Below are positions 11,997 through 23,189 of a stretch of DNA of 64,000 bases, one piece after another. Numbering within the stretch: the stretch's first letter is position 1; every line of letters starts with the position of its first letter. The translations under genes and the position numbers were made by a program. The notes beneath the pieces were generated by a model that had not been told where the DNA came from, made no database searches, and worked only from the letters and a program-made list of their open reading frames with translations. This DNA is from Telopea speciosissima (taxonomy: Eukaryota > Streptophyta > Magnoliopsida > Proteales > Proteaceae): NCBI RefSeq assembly GCF_018873765.1, contig NC_057924.1, positions 4,464,001-4,528,000 on the forward strand, read 5' to 3'.

Positions 11997-12381
11997 ACGG
12001 GCGGCAATCGGTTGGTTCGGTTTGAATCGATTTCGGTGTGATAACGGTGAATTCAAAACCAAACCAATAAGAGAAGTTTTCGGTTTCGATTTAGTTTGGT
12101 TTTGGCCTCTCATTGGTTTTCTCTTATTGGTTTGTTATCAGGTTGATTTCGATTTTGGCCTGGTTTGAGTTCGGTTTAGGATGTATATGTATACAAACTT
12201 TAGGAAAATATGTTTTTAATGGGTTTCGGGCCGATATTGGGTTGGTTTGATTTAGATTTTGGTATATTTTTTATTCGATTTGGTTTCAGGTTGCAATACC
12301 CACTCCGAAGCCGCTCTGATAGGCTTGGTTTGGTTTGGTTCGAACCGATTTCATAGGTTTGGATTAGAGTTTGACACCCCT
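11997..12381. mobile_element. hAT-like MITE with TTCGGTTT-rich body
   Basis: The right end reads GTTTGACACCCCT, the reverse complement of the common plant hAT terminus AGGGGTGTCAAAC. The left end (ACGGGCGGCAATCGGTTGG) is a decayed version. The body is made of GGTTTGGTTTCGGTTCGAAC-like stretches. Flanks CTGAGCAT (11989-11996) and CTGAGCCC (12382-12389) agree at 6 of 8 positions, as expected for an old 8-bp duplication. Confidence 0.7.
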
Positions 12382-12650
12382 CTGAGCCCAACAAATCTAT
12401 GGAAAAATCTGACAAAAAAAAAAAAAGTGAAAAAGTGAGAGAATATGCTCAAACCGACCTTATCAGGTGACACCCAATTAGATTTCACCTTCATCCGTCT
12501 CTCCCTTTGCTTTCCTATTGCATCTCTCTCTCTTCCATGTTATGTTGTCTCCACCTTTTCAACTTCACAAGAGATAAGTAAGTCCTCTCTCTCTCTATCT
12601 CTCTCGTTTGTATCTATTTTTCCTTCTCTTCATGCATTCCTTGGTGATTC

Positions 12651-12658
12651 TATATATA
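12651..12658 (+). promoter_or_regulatory. TATA box of the DUF4408 gene
   Basis: TATATATA lies 115 bp upstream of the ATG at 12773 and follows a CT-rich stretch (12580-12605), a common plant core promoter layout. A transcription start near 12685 would leave a leader of about 90 nt. Confidence 0.6.
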
Positions 12659-12772
12659 CATATAGGCTCCTTCATGGGTTTCTACTAATATCTTAGTTCC
12701 TTCATCCATTACTCATTTCCCCTCCCTAACTCCCTAACTAGCTTTCTCCCACAAAAGCCATAGACCATAGCC

Positions 12773-13360
12773 ATGAACAAGTTTCAAAGTTACCAAATTG
12801 TGAAGCTATCATTCATTGCTGTCCTCCTTCTAATCACTCCTCTTTTATCAAATTCCATGAGACCTCCTTATATCTATTTCCTCACCAATCTCCTTATCAT
12901 AGCATTAGGTGCAGAAGCTGGCCTTCTTCCTGCCATCTCTAACCATGGAGAAGACAAGAAACCTTCTGTAGTCATTGCACCAAAGCCTATTGTTGTGGCT
13001 GATGAAATCAACATTAACACCAACACCACCACTATTGGTCGCCATGAATCACCAGAGTGTATTAGACAGAAGCTTAAGGCAGTTGAGAATTCGGTATCTG
13101 AGAAAATTGTTAGAGTTGTTAAGGTGAATCAGGTGAAGAAGTGTCCCTCCATGCCAAGTATATTCTTCATAGGAGGTAGTGACCCTGAACCAGAACATAT
13201 TAAAGAAGATGATGAGGAGGAAGAGGAGGTAGGTGGTCTTAGTGGGCAGGAGCTATTCACAAAGGCAGAGACATTCATTGGGAACTTCTATAAGCAATTG
13301 AAGATACAGAGAGAAGATTCATGGAATCGGATTCATGGGTTCTATCAGAAGGCCTTTTAA
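12773..13360 (+). CDS. DUF4408/DUF761-like small membrane protein
   Basis: One-exon gene, 195 residues. Residues 8-26 and 33-52 are hydrophobic (the DUF4408-type N-terminal membrane part). The middle is polar and Asn/Thr-rich, and residues 145-152 are an acidic run. The C-terminus, residues 157-195 (GQELFTKAETFIGNFYKQL, then REDSWNRIHGFYQKAF), is the short conserved DUF761-like helix seen in plant cotton-fibre-type proteins. These families have no firm biochemical function; some members are linked to stress or defence. The start is the first ATG (GCCATGAAC context) after a TATA box at 12651 and a short leader. It stands alone, with repeats on both sides. A real expressed gene is likely because the frame is intact and the conserved C-terminal tail is complete. 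Confidence 0.88.
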   Translation: MNKFQSYQIVKLSFIAVLLLITPLLSNSMRPPYIYFLTNLLIIALGAEAGLLPAISNHGEDKKPSVVIAPKPIVVADEININTNTTTIGRHESPECIRQKLKAVENSVSEKIVRVVKVNQVKKCPSMPSIFFIGGSDPEPEHIKEDDEEEEEVGGLSGQELFTKAETFIGNFYKQLKIQREDSWNRIHGFYQKAF

Positions 13361-14283
13361 GTAGGCCTTTGTTTACTCTATTCATGGTTCTTCCTTCTCC
13401 TTGGGTTATACAGATTTAGGTTCATTAGTTGGTGTTATTTGTTTATTTTCTTGGGGGACTTGTTAAAAGAAGATTGTTCAGTCAACAGTAATGTACTGAT
13501 CAAACATGGAACCAAATCTAGAAAAGTTGGTTACTTTGTGTGATAGATTAAGAGACACCCCCCCCCCCCCCAAAAAAAATAAAAAAAGAAAGGTCTTGAG
13601 TAAGGTAATTTTATGAATTTTTGAATAAAACATAGTTATGCATTTACTTGAATCGATCCCATTTAGTTGGGATAAGACTGAGTTGTTGTATGCTTATAAT
13701 TATGCTTATATGAAAAGAATTATGGATGCGCTCTTAGTTTGTCCAAGGTTTTATTAATGTTTTCAGAGAGAGAGCTCCCCACGATGTCGATAGTGTGGGG
13801 AAAAATCCACAGGGCATACCAATGGTGATATAGAAAATGGTATCATTCACACGAGGTATAAATGGTTGGAGTAAGAGAAAATAATAACGAACCCATGTGA
13901 GAGGAAAATAGTACTTCGTAATCGTGCCAATTCTTTTATCCCTTTTTAAAGGATTAATCTTTGGCTACACTATGTCGTCACTAAGGAAAAATCAAATGAA
14001 AAGAAAAAAGTCATGATGTTGACATCACTCGTCGCCAACAAAAGACAAAAGAGAAGACACAAAAGTCATTATGATGATGACATCAGCTGATATCAAGTTT
14101 AAAATTTTAAATACCAAAAATACCCTCTATTATATAAAGGTCAATATTGCCGGGCAAAACAACCATGAAGATTTCTTGGTGAGGGTTTAGTGTAACTAGT
14201 GCTTGGTTACACACTTAAAATGACCAAAACCCTTTTTAACTATTGCTATTGCCATAAAATAGTTTTGATTTCTCGTGTATTTG
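13361..14283. other. 3' flank and repeats, including a LINE tail
   Basis: The 3' flank of the DUF4408 gene holds a C(12)A(8) homopolymer junction at 13558-13579 and a decayed RTE LINE terminus at about 13648-13693 (GATCCCATTTAGTTGGGATA followed by GAGTTGTTG). I see nothing else coding. Confidence 0.6.
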
Positions 14284-14420
14284 CTCAGTAAGAAGAAATG
14301 ATATGATTCAAATTGAAAAAATCAAAAGAGTAGGGGTAAGGATTAGAATGATTATAAGCGAAGTGGTGATAAAAGTCCTACATAACAAGTATGATTTTAA
14401 AAAAAGTTGATTGGCAAAAG
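14284..14420 (+). mobile_element. Decayed RTE LINE ORF fragment
   Basis: Nucleotide similarity to the LINE tail at 5155-5334: CAGTAAGAAGAAATGATATG, then AAAAGAGTAGGGGTAAGGAT and ATTATAAGCGAAGTGGTGA. Frameshifts and stops break the reading frame. It is probably an older relative of the same clade. Confidence 0.55.
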
Positions 14421-14816
14421 ATAATCCAAGGGAGAATGAGGGGTAAATCTAGATATTTTACAAGGGTAAAGACGTGCCTCTTTCTCAAACCCTATAGAAA
14501 TGACCCATTTACCCTTTCTATCTCACCCTCTTACAGGCACTGTACACAGGGGGCGAAATGATCACCACTCCATCCCCATGAAAGGTGGACATGGCATCTC
14601 TGTTGTTGTTTCTGCATGCTCTCCATTGGCCCACACACCGGCATAGAGACCACACTTCCAAACTGAGAACATCATCCCATGAAGTATTTATAGGAGAGTT
14701 TAAGCAAATATAAGTTTAGATTAAGAGACTTTGACAAAAAAAAAAAATTTCCTATTATTCAATCAACAGAAGACCTAGCTAGTTTTAACTTTTAATTAGT
14801 GGGGATTGTGAAGACT

Positions 14817-15000
14817 GGATCCGGATCCTCTACTTCCGAGCTGCCACCACTGGCCCTGCACCTCTGACAGCAAGGCAGTAAAGACCACCTTACCCTGCAA
14901 GGTGCTTGGACAAGGGTAGTATGGTTTTTTCATCACCTTGCTGTGTCCGGGGCCCACACGGCTATAGTGGCAGCTCGGCAGCAGTAGAGGGTCCTGATCT
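14817..15000. mobile_element. MITE with GGATCCTCTACT/GAGCTGCCAC terminal repeats
   Basis: The left arm GATCCTCTACTTCCGAGCTG is inverted at the right end (reverse complement GACCCTCTACTGCTGCCGAG), giving a fold-back of about 184 bp with arms of roughly 30-35 bp. The spacer carries no coding frame. No target duplication was clear. Confidence 0.65.
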
Positions 15001-15245
15001 AGGCATTGCGTCGAGAATCTGCGGACCTGTGGCCCCAAAACTATTGTTGGGAAAGTGAGAGAGCGAGACAAAACACCTTTTGGCTGCTTCTACGTACGTA
15101 CTGCAATTGCTTATCACTTTACACTTTACAGAGATAGCGCACTCGGCAAACTTGAAGTAAGTAATCACTTGCGATTGCAACAACAACAAGCTCTTTAAAG
15201 TTTTGTTGTTTTTTGGACTAAAAGGATAATATACTTTTCTCAGTT

Positions 15246-15437
15246 CAGATCCTCTATCGTGCAGGTGCCCGTAGGGGCTTGATGCAGACTGGGTTATGGG
15301 ATTACGCGTGTAATGACCGCTTTACTTCCATTCGAGCAAAATGTTTGAGTAAGGATAAGACGATCTTTGCAAGCGTGGCTTAGTCTGCGCCACTCAGCCC
15401 ACTACGGGCAACGCGCCATATAGGATATGGATCCTAC
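15246..15437. mobile_element. MITE with AGATCCTCTATC ends
   Basis: The left side CAGATCCTCTATCGTGCAGG and GTGCCCGTAGGGGC is matched in inverted orientation by the right side (GCCCACTACGGGCAACGC, then ATGGATCCTAC). It is an imperfect palindrome of about 190 bp, similar in style to the MITE at 14817-15000. Confidence 0.5.
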
Positions 15438-16127
15438 TTTTCTTGGACTTTATTGCTTTAACTTAGGAGGTTTCACAAGACTAGGCGTCTCTAGTACTGA
15501 AGCTTCCTTAAAGAAGATAAAAGATAATATCAAGGCTGAGTTGGGTCACACTAAAATTTCCATATAAAAAAAGTGTTTTTGTTCATCATTCTATGCAAAC
15601 AAAGAGATTTTAACTTCTAATCCAATCAACTTCTGAGTTCTATTCAAGAATTGCGTGTTGGTGAAGTTGTTGAATGCTTGATCACGAGTTCAAGTTTTGG
15701 AGACTGCCTTTCTGGAAACAGAGGCAAGACTATGTATATTAGACCCTCCCCAAACTTTGCTAAATACGGGAGCCTTATGCACTGGATACGATCTTTTTTT
15801 ATTCAAGAATTGTAATTCTAAGCAAGCGTTCATCTGTCTCTCTCTCTCTATCACATATATGATATATCTGTGTTAATAGGGACAAAGGACAAGAAAGTAG
15901 GATAATCCACTACCCACTTGGTCTCCTCAGGTAAAAGAAAGATCTCCTTGGGACCTATTAAGTACTTTCACTTTTTTATCTTTTGGGTTGAAAAGCTAAA
16001 CCACTTTCTAGTTTTGTGGAGGTGATGATAAGTGAGGACAGTCCCAGCCACTTTGTTCTTTGAGACTTTGAATAGAAAGCAAAGACTACTCCCCTCACAA
16101 GTCTCAAGGCAGTAAAAAGCAAAAAAT

Positions 16128-16331
16128 CGAAATGATATCGATACTGTATCTGTTTGGATCGGTTGTATCAAGTAAAATTATTCTTAAATTTCTTTAAAAA
16201 TGAATTTTTTGATTATTTTATCCTTTGTCCATACCGTGCTATCGATATGGTATCGACACAGTATCAATGACTAGTAAAATCAATATATATCGTTCGATAC
16301 GGGCAATACGATATGGATACTTAGAACCATG
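16128..16331. mobile_element. Fragment of the GTATCGATAC-rich MITE family
   Basis: Matches the complete copy at 49057-49308, including ATCGATATGGTATCGACACA, CAATGACTAGTAAAAT and the right end CTTAGAACCATG. The left terminus is missing or too decayed to place. A second partial copy, with the opposite end (TCATGGTTTTAGTGCACG), is at 16742-16866. Confidence 0.65.
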
Positions 16332-16741
16332 GTTAGGCAGCCTCTTTTGATCCTTCTTAAGGACACAAACCATTACCTCATAATATATTAATTTATATGG
16401 CTTCTGTACTGTTAACTTGGTATCTTCCAACCTGATCAATAAATGGTCAGGCAATGAGTCTCCCTATTTAACTCTTACTGTCCATTCTCAACCCTGTCCA
16501 GTCATATCCATAGTATTTTGGAATGCAAAACAAAAAAAAAAAAAAATTTCTTTGTTATATATGGTGTGTTCAAAATGGTTCAGAATTTGACTGAGAACAG
16601 TAAAAAAATATGACTAAATATTTTGAAGAACGGCAAAAAAATGAACATGGACAATGAGATTTTTTTTTTTTATTGGTGTTTTCGATAGTTGGGCCCGCAG
16701 GATAATTGAATTCATGACCTCTTCTTTGTGAGGTGTTGGTC

Positions 16742-16866
16742 TCATGGTTTTAGTGCACGTTACCGGAATGGGTATAAGTAACCTAAAAAATTGATATGAT
16801 ACGAATACGATATTAGCCTGGATCGCTACTGTGCTACTGATACACACGGTATCCGTGACTAGCAAA
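16742..16866. mobile_element. Left-end fragment of the GTATCGATAC-rich MITE family
   Basis: Begins CATGGTTTTAGTGCACG like the complete copy at 49057 and runs through a CGATAC-rich segment to GTGACTAGCAAAACTC. It stops about 40 bp before the tRNA-Trp-like locus. Confidence 0.55.
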
Positions 16867-16907
16867 ACTCCTTGGGATTAAAAAACATAAAATGGTATAA
16901 TAGGATT

Positions 16908-16979
16908 TGAACCCAACGTGAATCGAACACGCAACCTTCTAATCTAGAGTCAGACGCGCTACCATTGCGCCACAGATCC
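16908..16979 (-). tRNA. tRNA-Trp-derived gene with CUA (amber) anticodon
   Basis: A 72-nt minus-strand cloverleaf: acceptor GGATCTG...TGGGTTC with discriminator A, D arm GCGC-AATGGTA-GCGC, anticodon arm TCTGA-CTCTAGA-TTAGA, T arm GCGTG-TTCGATT-CACGT. The body is that of plant tRNA-Trp, but the loop CTCTAGA places CTA, not CCA, at positions 34-36. Against the plant tRNA-Trp I recall there are four changes (positions 6, 35, 40, 66), all C to T on the RNA-like strand, two in CG and two in CHG context. All stems still close using G-U pairs. Short T-runs follow on the minus strand. It may be a decaying tRNA-Trp or a candidate UAG suppressor. It lies 81 bp from tRNA-Ser. Confidence 0.82.
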
Positions 16980-17060
16980 TTGTATAGACTTAGATCTTCT
17001 TTTTAATAGAAGATCAAAATTCGAACCATTATGCTAACTCTTTAGTTAAAAATGTAGAAT

Positions 17061-17142
17061 CGTCGACAGCAGGGTTCGAACCTGCGCGGGCGAAGCCCAA
17101 CAGATTTCAAGTCTGTCTCCTTAACCACTCGGACATATCGAC
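17061..17142 (-). tRNA. tRNA-Ser(UGA)
   Basis: An 82-nt minus-strand tRNA with intact arms: acceptor GTCGATA pairing with TGTCGAC and discriminator G, D arm with GTCCGAGTGGTTAAGGAG, anticodon arm CAGACTTGAAATCTG with TGA at 34-36, a long variable arm TTGGGCTTCGCCCGC as in type II tRNAs, and T arm GCAGGTTCGAACCCTGC. The B box GGTTCGAACCC is perfect. A TTTTT terminator follows on the minus strand at about 17047-17052. It looks functional and matches plant nuclear tRNA-Ser(UGA). Confidence 0.95.
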
Positions 17143-18640
17143 CAGATTGTTTGTAGGTGAAAGCTCAGATACTATCAGTTTTAAATCCATAGATATATTC
17201 ATATCGATTGAAGAATTATTATTACATAAATGTTTGCACCTATTATATATCCAAAATATATATATATATACATAATATCCATAACCTCTAGGTCAATTAA
17301 TTACAGTAAACTAATAAGTTGCTACTTGCTTGGTTCCTAGTTTTTCTTGTTCATCAAATTGATGATGCAATTCAGAAAGAAAAATACTAATAAGATAGAA
17401 AAAAATACAAGGTAATAAGAGTCAGAAAGGGCCAATTAACTTTACGCTTATTGGGTTCATTCTGCACAAATATGGGACTCACTCATCATTAGAGGATCTC
17501 AAACTCACAATGAAGACTCACCATGGTATACCCACGAGTTCCCAAAATATCAATTATCAACTCTATCTCCTTAAACCGAAAGATACATATATATAAAAGA
17601 GAAAGGGAAAAGAGGCATTGGCATGTAGCTGTTGGAATATAACCACTGGAAGCTTCTTTGAAACAGTGCATTTTAAAAAGAGAAAAAAACAGAGAAAGCC
17701 AATCCTTAAGAAAGATGTTGAAAGAGAGTGAGAAAGTGAAAGTGGGAATTAAATGCTCATCATCATAACGCCATCAATTGGCAGTTGTCATAGTATAATT
17801 TGCATAATTATTTAATATAATATGATAATTTTGGGGGAAAAGAACGCTACCTAGTGGAATACTGGAATGGCTCTTGTGCCTAGACATAGTTCTACTTTGC
17901 CTCCATGAAAAGTACCTCCCTACCCCCATGATAAGGCGGAAATACCAACTAGGTCGATGCTTGTGCATGCGTTTCTATTGATCAAAAACATGCATGTGCA
18001 GGCTCTAGAGGCCCAGGCAACATTCTGTCACCCATAATTTTTATAATCGCATGCCTAGAAATGCCAGATTTGGGCCAAGTCTAAGACTCTGGGTATGAGA
18101 CATCCATGAATATGTGCTTCAGCCAAATAATGGGCCCTAAATCAAGCCCATGAAATTAACACCCACACTCCCCACCTATACCTTATTTAGGTAGGCCAAA
18201 AGGCCAAAATCATGTAGCAAGTAAAGCTGGCTTTAGCTCACATGGGTAGTTTTTGCCTTTTTGGAATGGAATGGGAATAGCCTTTTGACCTTAATTTTTA
18301 TTGTCCCATTCAAATCTTGAAACATTTCAAACATGCCATGATGAACAAAGTGTTTTTTTTTTTTCGTTTTAACTAACTATGGTGTGGACAAACAAATCTG
18401 AAATATAACCGTTGGAAACATCTTAGAAAGAATGCATTTGAAAAAAAAATATCGTTACTTGAAAAAGGCATTGGAAGAGAAAGAAAAAGTGAAGTGAAAA
18501 TTAAATGTTCATCATCAGAACTACTTCACGATACCGACTATGGTGTTATGGAGCTGAAAATAGCTCCACCAAATTAAACTTGGCTGCTTGGCCTTACCCA
18601 CCAAACTGGAACTGCTAATCTTATTAATTTTTTTTTAAAA
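17143..18640. other. Intergenic, no gene seen
   Basis: AT-rich sequence with short TA repeats (17255-17272) and no supported coding frame or RNA gene. No clear element boundary was found. Confidence 0.5.
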
Positions 18641-18651
18641 AAAAAGGGAAT

Positions 18652-18820
18652 TGTTCTCTGCATGGTAGTGTAGGAGCCATGTGTGCACGGTAACCAATGA
18701 GAGCGTGTGCACTGGCACATTGGCAGGTGGAAATTCAACCATTCATGGGGGCAGGGCGATCGTTTCTTCCCCCAATGTGTCTGGGCGTGGCCCTTGCGTC
18801 CCATGCAAGGAACTTTTCTC
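18652..18820. mobile_element. MITE-like repeat (GTGTGCACGG/TGTCTGGGCGTGG type)
   Basis: The segment TTCTCTGCATGGTAGTG ... CCAATGTGTCTGGGCGTGGC ... GAACTTTTCTCC has relatives at about 27255-27390, 29155-29300 and 32440-32620. They share CCAATGAGAGCG, a phrase like CCCCAATGTGTCTGGGC, and the terminal GGAGAAAA. It is probably an old non-autonomous DNA element family. The ends are approximate. Confidence 0.45.
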
Positions 18821-19041
18821 CAAAAAAAACAAAGAAAAATATGACCTGGACTGGGTTTAAGAATTTGGGCCAATCTCGGCTTGATAAGTCCAAGTCTGGA
18901 TATTGGGCCATGTCAGGTCCAGCCCTTTATTCATGAGATTGTCTTCTAAACTTATATAGGTCTATGTAAGGTCCAGCCCATTGATCTCTCTATTCACCTG
19001 GAATCTTTGCTCTTGTTGCACGAATCATATATTAATTAAGG

Positions 19042-19186
19042 GACCCTGTTCTCTGTGCCGCAGCGCAGCCTGTATCCAGGCACATGAGGGTGGGCGCAAT
19101 GACCACCCTACCCCCTGCACAGGCAGTCCATATGCCTCATTTGCCTGGGCGCAAGCTGCACTGCGACACAGAAAACATTCTCCCAT
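19042..19186. mobile_element. GC-rich fold-back MITE, copy 1
   Basis: Left end TGTTCTCTGTGCCGCAGCGC and right end GCACTGCGACACAGAAAACA are inverted. The inner part (GGTGGGCGCAATGACCACCC) is shared with the second copy at 31598-31730. It stands out as a GC-rich island in AT-rich DNA. Confidence 0.65.
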
Positions 19187-19741
19187 TAATTAATTTCGCC
19201 CTCGTCTATGTCATCTGCTTTAGAGAAGAAGTTTATTATGAGAAAGCATTAAGAATAGAATTAGTGAATTACAAAACAGGAAAATTACTTGTAACCCAGC
19301 AAAGCTACCTGCCCATAGAGAACCATATGGTCCGAGATGAAAGTCAAATATTAGCTAATTACCAAAATATAGGTCAAACTTTAACTTCATACAACCGAAA
19401 ATAGGGGTGTTTATCGGTTCCGTTCTAATTAAACTGTTCAGGTTTTTTTTTGTTTTTTTCCTTCTTTAATTCATGATGTAATAGGTATAAATCGAGGACA
19501 AAAAAACTCAAACCCAAACCGATTACTATTTGGTTTCGGTTATCAGGTTTGTATTTAGTTTCGGTTTTATCGTTTGTTATCAATTTTATTTCGGTTTGGT
19601 TATTTGGTTTGAATTTATTTCAGTTTGAATCTGGCTTTATAACTTGAGGAAAATGAAAATTTTAAAATCATTGGGAGGACTTAAAAGTCTTAAAACTACA
19701 ATTAATATATTCAACACTAGATAAATACATTATAAATAGTA

Positions 19742-20176
19742 GTAAGGATTGCAACATGGTCAAGTTGGACCAGGCCTTTTAAAATCCCAGCCCAACCTTG
19801 AGTCCCCTTAGTTGAGCCCAAACCCGGCCTGAACCTTAACTTAGGGTTAGAAAAATCCAATCCTGACCCGCCCTTAGGGTCGGGCCAGGCTGACCTTGAC
19901 CATGGGGGGGAGGGGGGGGGGGGAAGGGAGATGCATGGGCTGGCCAGGCTGGGAAGAAGAAGTAGAAGAAGAAGAAGAAAGATCATGAAGAAAAAGATAG
20001 GGTTGGGTTTGGGTTGGGCCGGGCTCTGCTCGAGGCCTCAACCCTGGCCTTGACTTAGGGTTGAAAATTCTCAACCCTGACCCACCCTCAGGGTTGGGGT
20101 ATCTCAACCTAAGCCCTGTTTGAACTCAAGGCGGGCCAGAGTAGGCTCGGGCCATTAGGGCCAAACTTGCACCCCT
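19742..20176. mobile_element. hAT-like non-autonomous element, copy A
   Basis: Collinear with the element at 28451-29010: CCTTGACCATGG, CCTGACCCGCCCTTAGGG, CTCAACCCTGACCCACCCTC, ending in CCAAACTTGCACCCCTA. The right terminus is the hAT-type TAGGGGTGCAAGTTTGG in reverse; the left terminus is decayed. It lies in TAGTAG repeats, so the duplication cannot be read. A G-run interrupts it at 19903-19923. Confidence 0.7.
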
Positions 20177-20465
20177 AGTAGTAGTAATATAGTAGTGTGA
20201 TAATAAGTGTGGCCCAACTCTGTGTATTGGTATTTCAATCATTTATGCATCAATGTCCACCCTATTTCTTCGTTAGAGAATGGAAAATTTATCAAAGAAA
20301 ATTGGCTCGATAGAAACTTTGACTAACAAAAGGAGAATGTACAAGAACTAGAGTTGGTCGCAACTACCAAACCTGAGTCAAGGTAAACCTAGAGACACCC
20401 TTAGCAAAAAGGTGGGCCTCCCTAGTAGCATTCTGAAGGACATGAGAAAAAAGTAAAATCGAAGA

Positions 20466-21060
20466 CTGTTGAGGTTGGAAAAACAATGTTTTTAACTTTC
20501 TCTTTGCGATGTGAGCAACGCATGAAAACGGTATGTGCAAGATCAACAAAACACAAAGAAAACAAGCACACGCACAAAGAAGAGGCAAGAGATCTACGTG
20601 GTTCGGTAAAACTGCCAACATCCATGGAGTGTGATCCAACTTCCACTATGAATCGAGATAAGAGAAAATGGTACAATCCTTGCGATTTGACACCAACACC
20701 CAAGCCCCCTGTACACCCTTCTCTAATCTCCCAAACTCAACATACCCTCACATTGACTCCTCACTTAGTCCTTATACACATGTTGCTCTCACATTGTACC
20801 TCTTAAACTATCATTTAGATCCTCACATCTTGGCTACTCACTTGGATCAATACTATTATCTTTGCTACACACCTCTATTCTTTTGTAGGATTCATTCTCT
20901 ATCTTGTTGTTTTCTCTCCCCTTAAACAAAACCCGTTAACTCTCTCTCCTCCTTGTTGGGTAAGGTTAATTTTCTTTCTTTTTAGAGAAAATCCAGTAAC
21001 TCTCTCTCCTCTATCTTGCTTAATGTATTCAATCCCCAACCCACTTTCACTTGGAAGATC
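20466..21060. other. LTR-like sequence, incomplete
   Basis: It starts TGTTGAGGTTGG and contains AGATCTACGTGGTTCGGTAA, a phrase common in transcribed plant LTRs, then several hundred bases of T/C-rich sequence with duplicated CCAGTAACTCTCTCTCCT and CCCGTTAACTCTCTCTCCT blocks. No partner LTR, primer site or coding part was found, so this is tentative. Confidence 0.3.
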
Positions 21061-22880
21061 CATCTCATTTATTTAAATGATTTCAAAACTAGAATCCAAT
21101 AATGTTTAATAATAAGAAGGATCGATTCCAATTCTTTAACGTTTATGGGTACTCAAACACTCCAATAAGTTAGAAATTCCTAAATATACAAATAACTTCA
21201 AGCATACTAATAATTGAATATATATAAATAATCAAGCATCAGATCCTTATTTTTTTATACAGTTAGGAGGATAAATGACAACTAGGATACCTAACGTTTT
21301 GATAAATTGTAGCTTCGATACTTGACGTTTCATATAATATTGCGTTTGAGGTACCTAAATTGGATTTTAATTAACTCGAGTACTCATTTTTTTCCAATTT
21401 TGGCCTTATGAATAGTTATTTTGTTTTTTTTTACATGGCCCCATCACTGTCTGGATTTTCATCCTCTCAAGTGCGGTGCACTGCCAGTACACCACATTTA
21501 AGAATCCAACTGTAAAAACATGGTTAGTGGTGTCTTTTTATCCTTTCAAGTATTGGGTGTACGGTTGGATTCTTAAGTGTGGTGCACATTGAGAGAATAA
21601 ATTTCCTCACCATCCCCCCTTCTTCTTCTTATTCTTCTTCTTCATCCTGCAACGCCATTGGCCCCCACTCCCTGTAGCAACCCAACCCCACCCGCCCCTA
21701 CCCCACCACCACGCCCGACCCTCACTATCTCCCCTTCCCTCTGTTCCTTCCCCAACCCGCCACCCCTGCTGCAATTTATCACTCACCCCTGCCACGGTGC
21801 AACCTCCCACCTCATGAATAGAGGGAGGGGGAGATGGGAGGGTGGGGCGAAGTGATGGGGTTGGGTTGCAACGGGGGTAGGGGCTGGTGGGGTTGGCTTG
21901 GGTTGTAGCAGGGAGTGGGGGCTAGTGGGGTTGTGGTAGGAAGAAGAAAAAGAAGAGGGGACAGTGATGTAGGTCCTCGTTAGGTTTTAAAAATTAAGTA
22001 ATCGGATTAATTAAAATCCGATTTAGGCATCCCAAAGGGAATAATGGAAACATCCGATATATAAATAACTACAATTTGGCGAATGTTTACCAAAATCACA
22101 GGTGTCGTAAGACCATGTATGGGGGTTGTACCAATTTGGCGAATGTATCAAAATCACAAGTGTTGTAAGATCATGTATGGGGGTTGACGTCTGTCTAGTG
22201 CTGAAAGGTCAAGGAAGTTAGTGACCTGATGACGAGGGAGTTGGCGACGTTAGGTACCCTAGGTGTCATTTATCTTAATTATGACATAATCCTTATAAAT
22301 ATATCTATTTAGTATTAATTCGATCCGCATACGAATCCATCTGAATCTGTTTAGAGGTATCTGTATTCGGCCAGGGAATATCTGGATCCGATCACATCCA
22401 ATCCGTATCCGAGCCGAATCCGATCCTTTTACATCTCTATTGGTGAGCCCACTTGGCACCTAAAAAAACTGGTATAGTTTAAATGTTTTTTTTTTAATTA
22501 TTGTAAAAGTACGGTTTAAATGGTTTGATTCAGAGTATAGTAGGTAGAAATAAAAACCGAATTGTTTATTAAACTGCTCCAATTTGTGAAATCAAAATCA
22601 TTTATTAAACGGTTTTAGTTTTCTGATTTGTAAACGATTATGGTTTCACAATTCTAAACAGATTTGATCTCGATTTTGTTATTGATTTGAGGTAATAGGC
22701 TCATTAATGGTCCTTAAACGGTTTGTTAACAGTTCTTGAACGAATTCGATCTCGATTTTGTGATTCTAGAATTCGAAAAGACGAGAAGATGAAGACAAAA
22801 AAAAATAAGATAATAAAAAGGATTTGAGTACTATTCATTCCTTTAAGTAGACATTCCGGAAGAATGATTTCATAGTTTGG
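21061..22880. other. Intergenic with decayed hAT-type sequence
   Basis: About 21450-21600 holds two short inverted blocks around GGTGTACTGG/GTGGTGCACA. 21600-21960 is C- then G-rich low-complexity DNA. 22080-22200 contains a tandem pair of TACCAATTTGGCGAATG/ACAAGTGTTGTAAGA units. 22300-22450 resembles the inner part of CCGAATCCGATCC-type hAT elements. No gene is supported. Confidence 0.45.
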
Positions 22881-23124
22881 TATGGCTTGGTGAACATCTG
22901 GGTCCACAATATCCCAATAATATTGAAAAAAGATATTGGAGACATACCATCAAGTCCAAAAAATTTTCGAGGCTTCATATTAGAAACTGCATATCTTCAT
23001 GGTATGGCTTGGTGAACATCTGGGTCCACAATATCCCACTAATATTGAAAAAAGATATTGGAGACATTTCATCAAGTCCAAAAAAATTTCGAGGCTTCAT
23101 ACTAGAAGCTGCATATCTTCATCA
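22881..23124. repeat. Tandem duplication of a 122-bp unit
   Basis: Two consecutive copies begin TATGGCTTGGTGAACATCTG at 22881 and 23003 and end GCATATCTTCAT. They differ at fewer than about ten positions, including ATACCATC against ATTTCATC. Both keep a partly open frame in the same phase, but I do not recognise the product. Confidence 0.9.
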
Positions 23125-23189
23125 TCTGAAATGGGCAAACAAAACTCCCTGTTCATTTCTGCAGTGATCTTATGAGTGAAATGGTTAAT

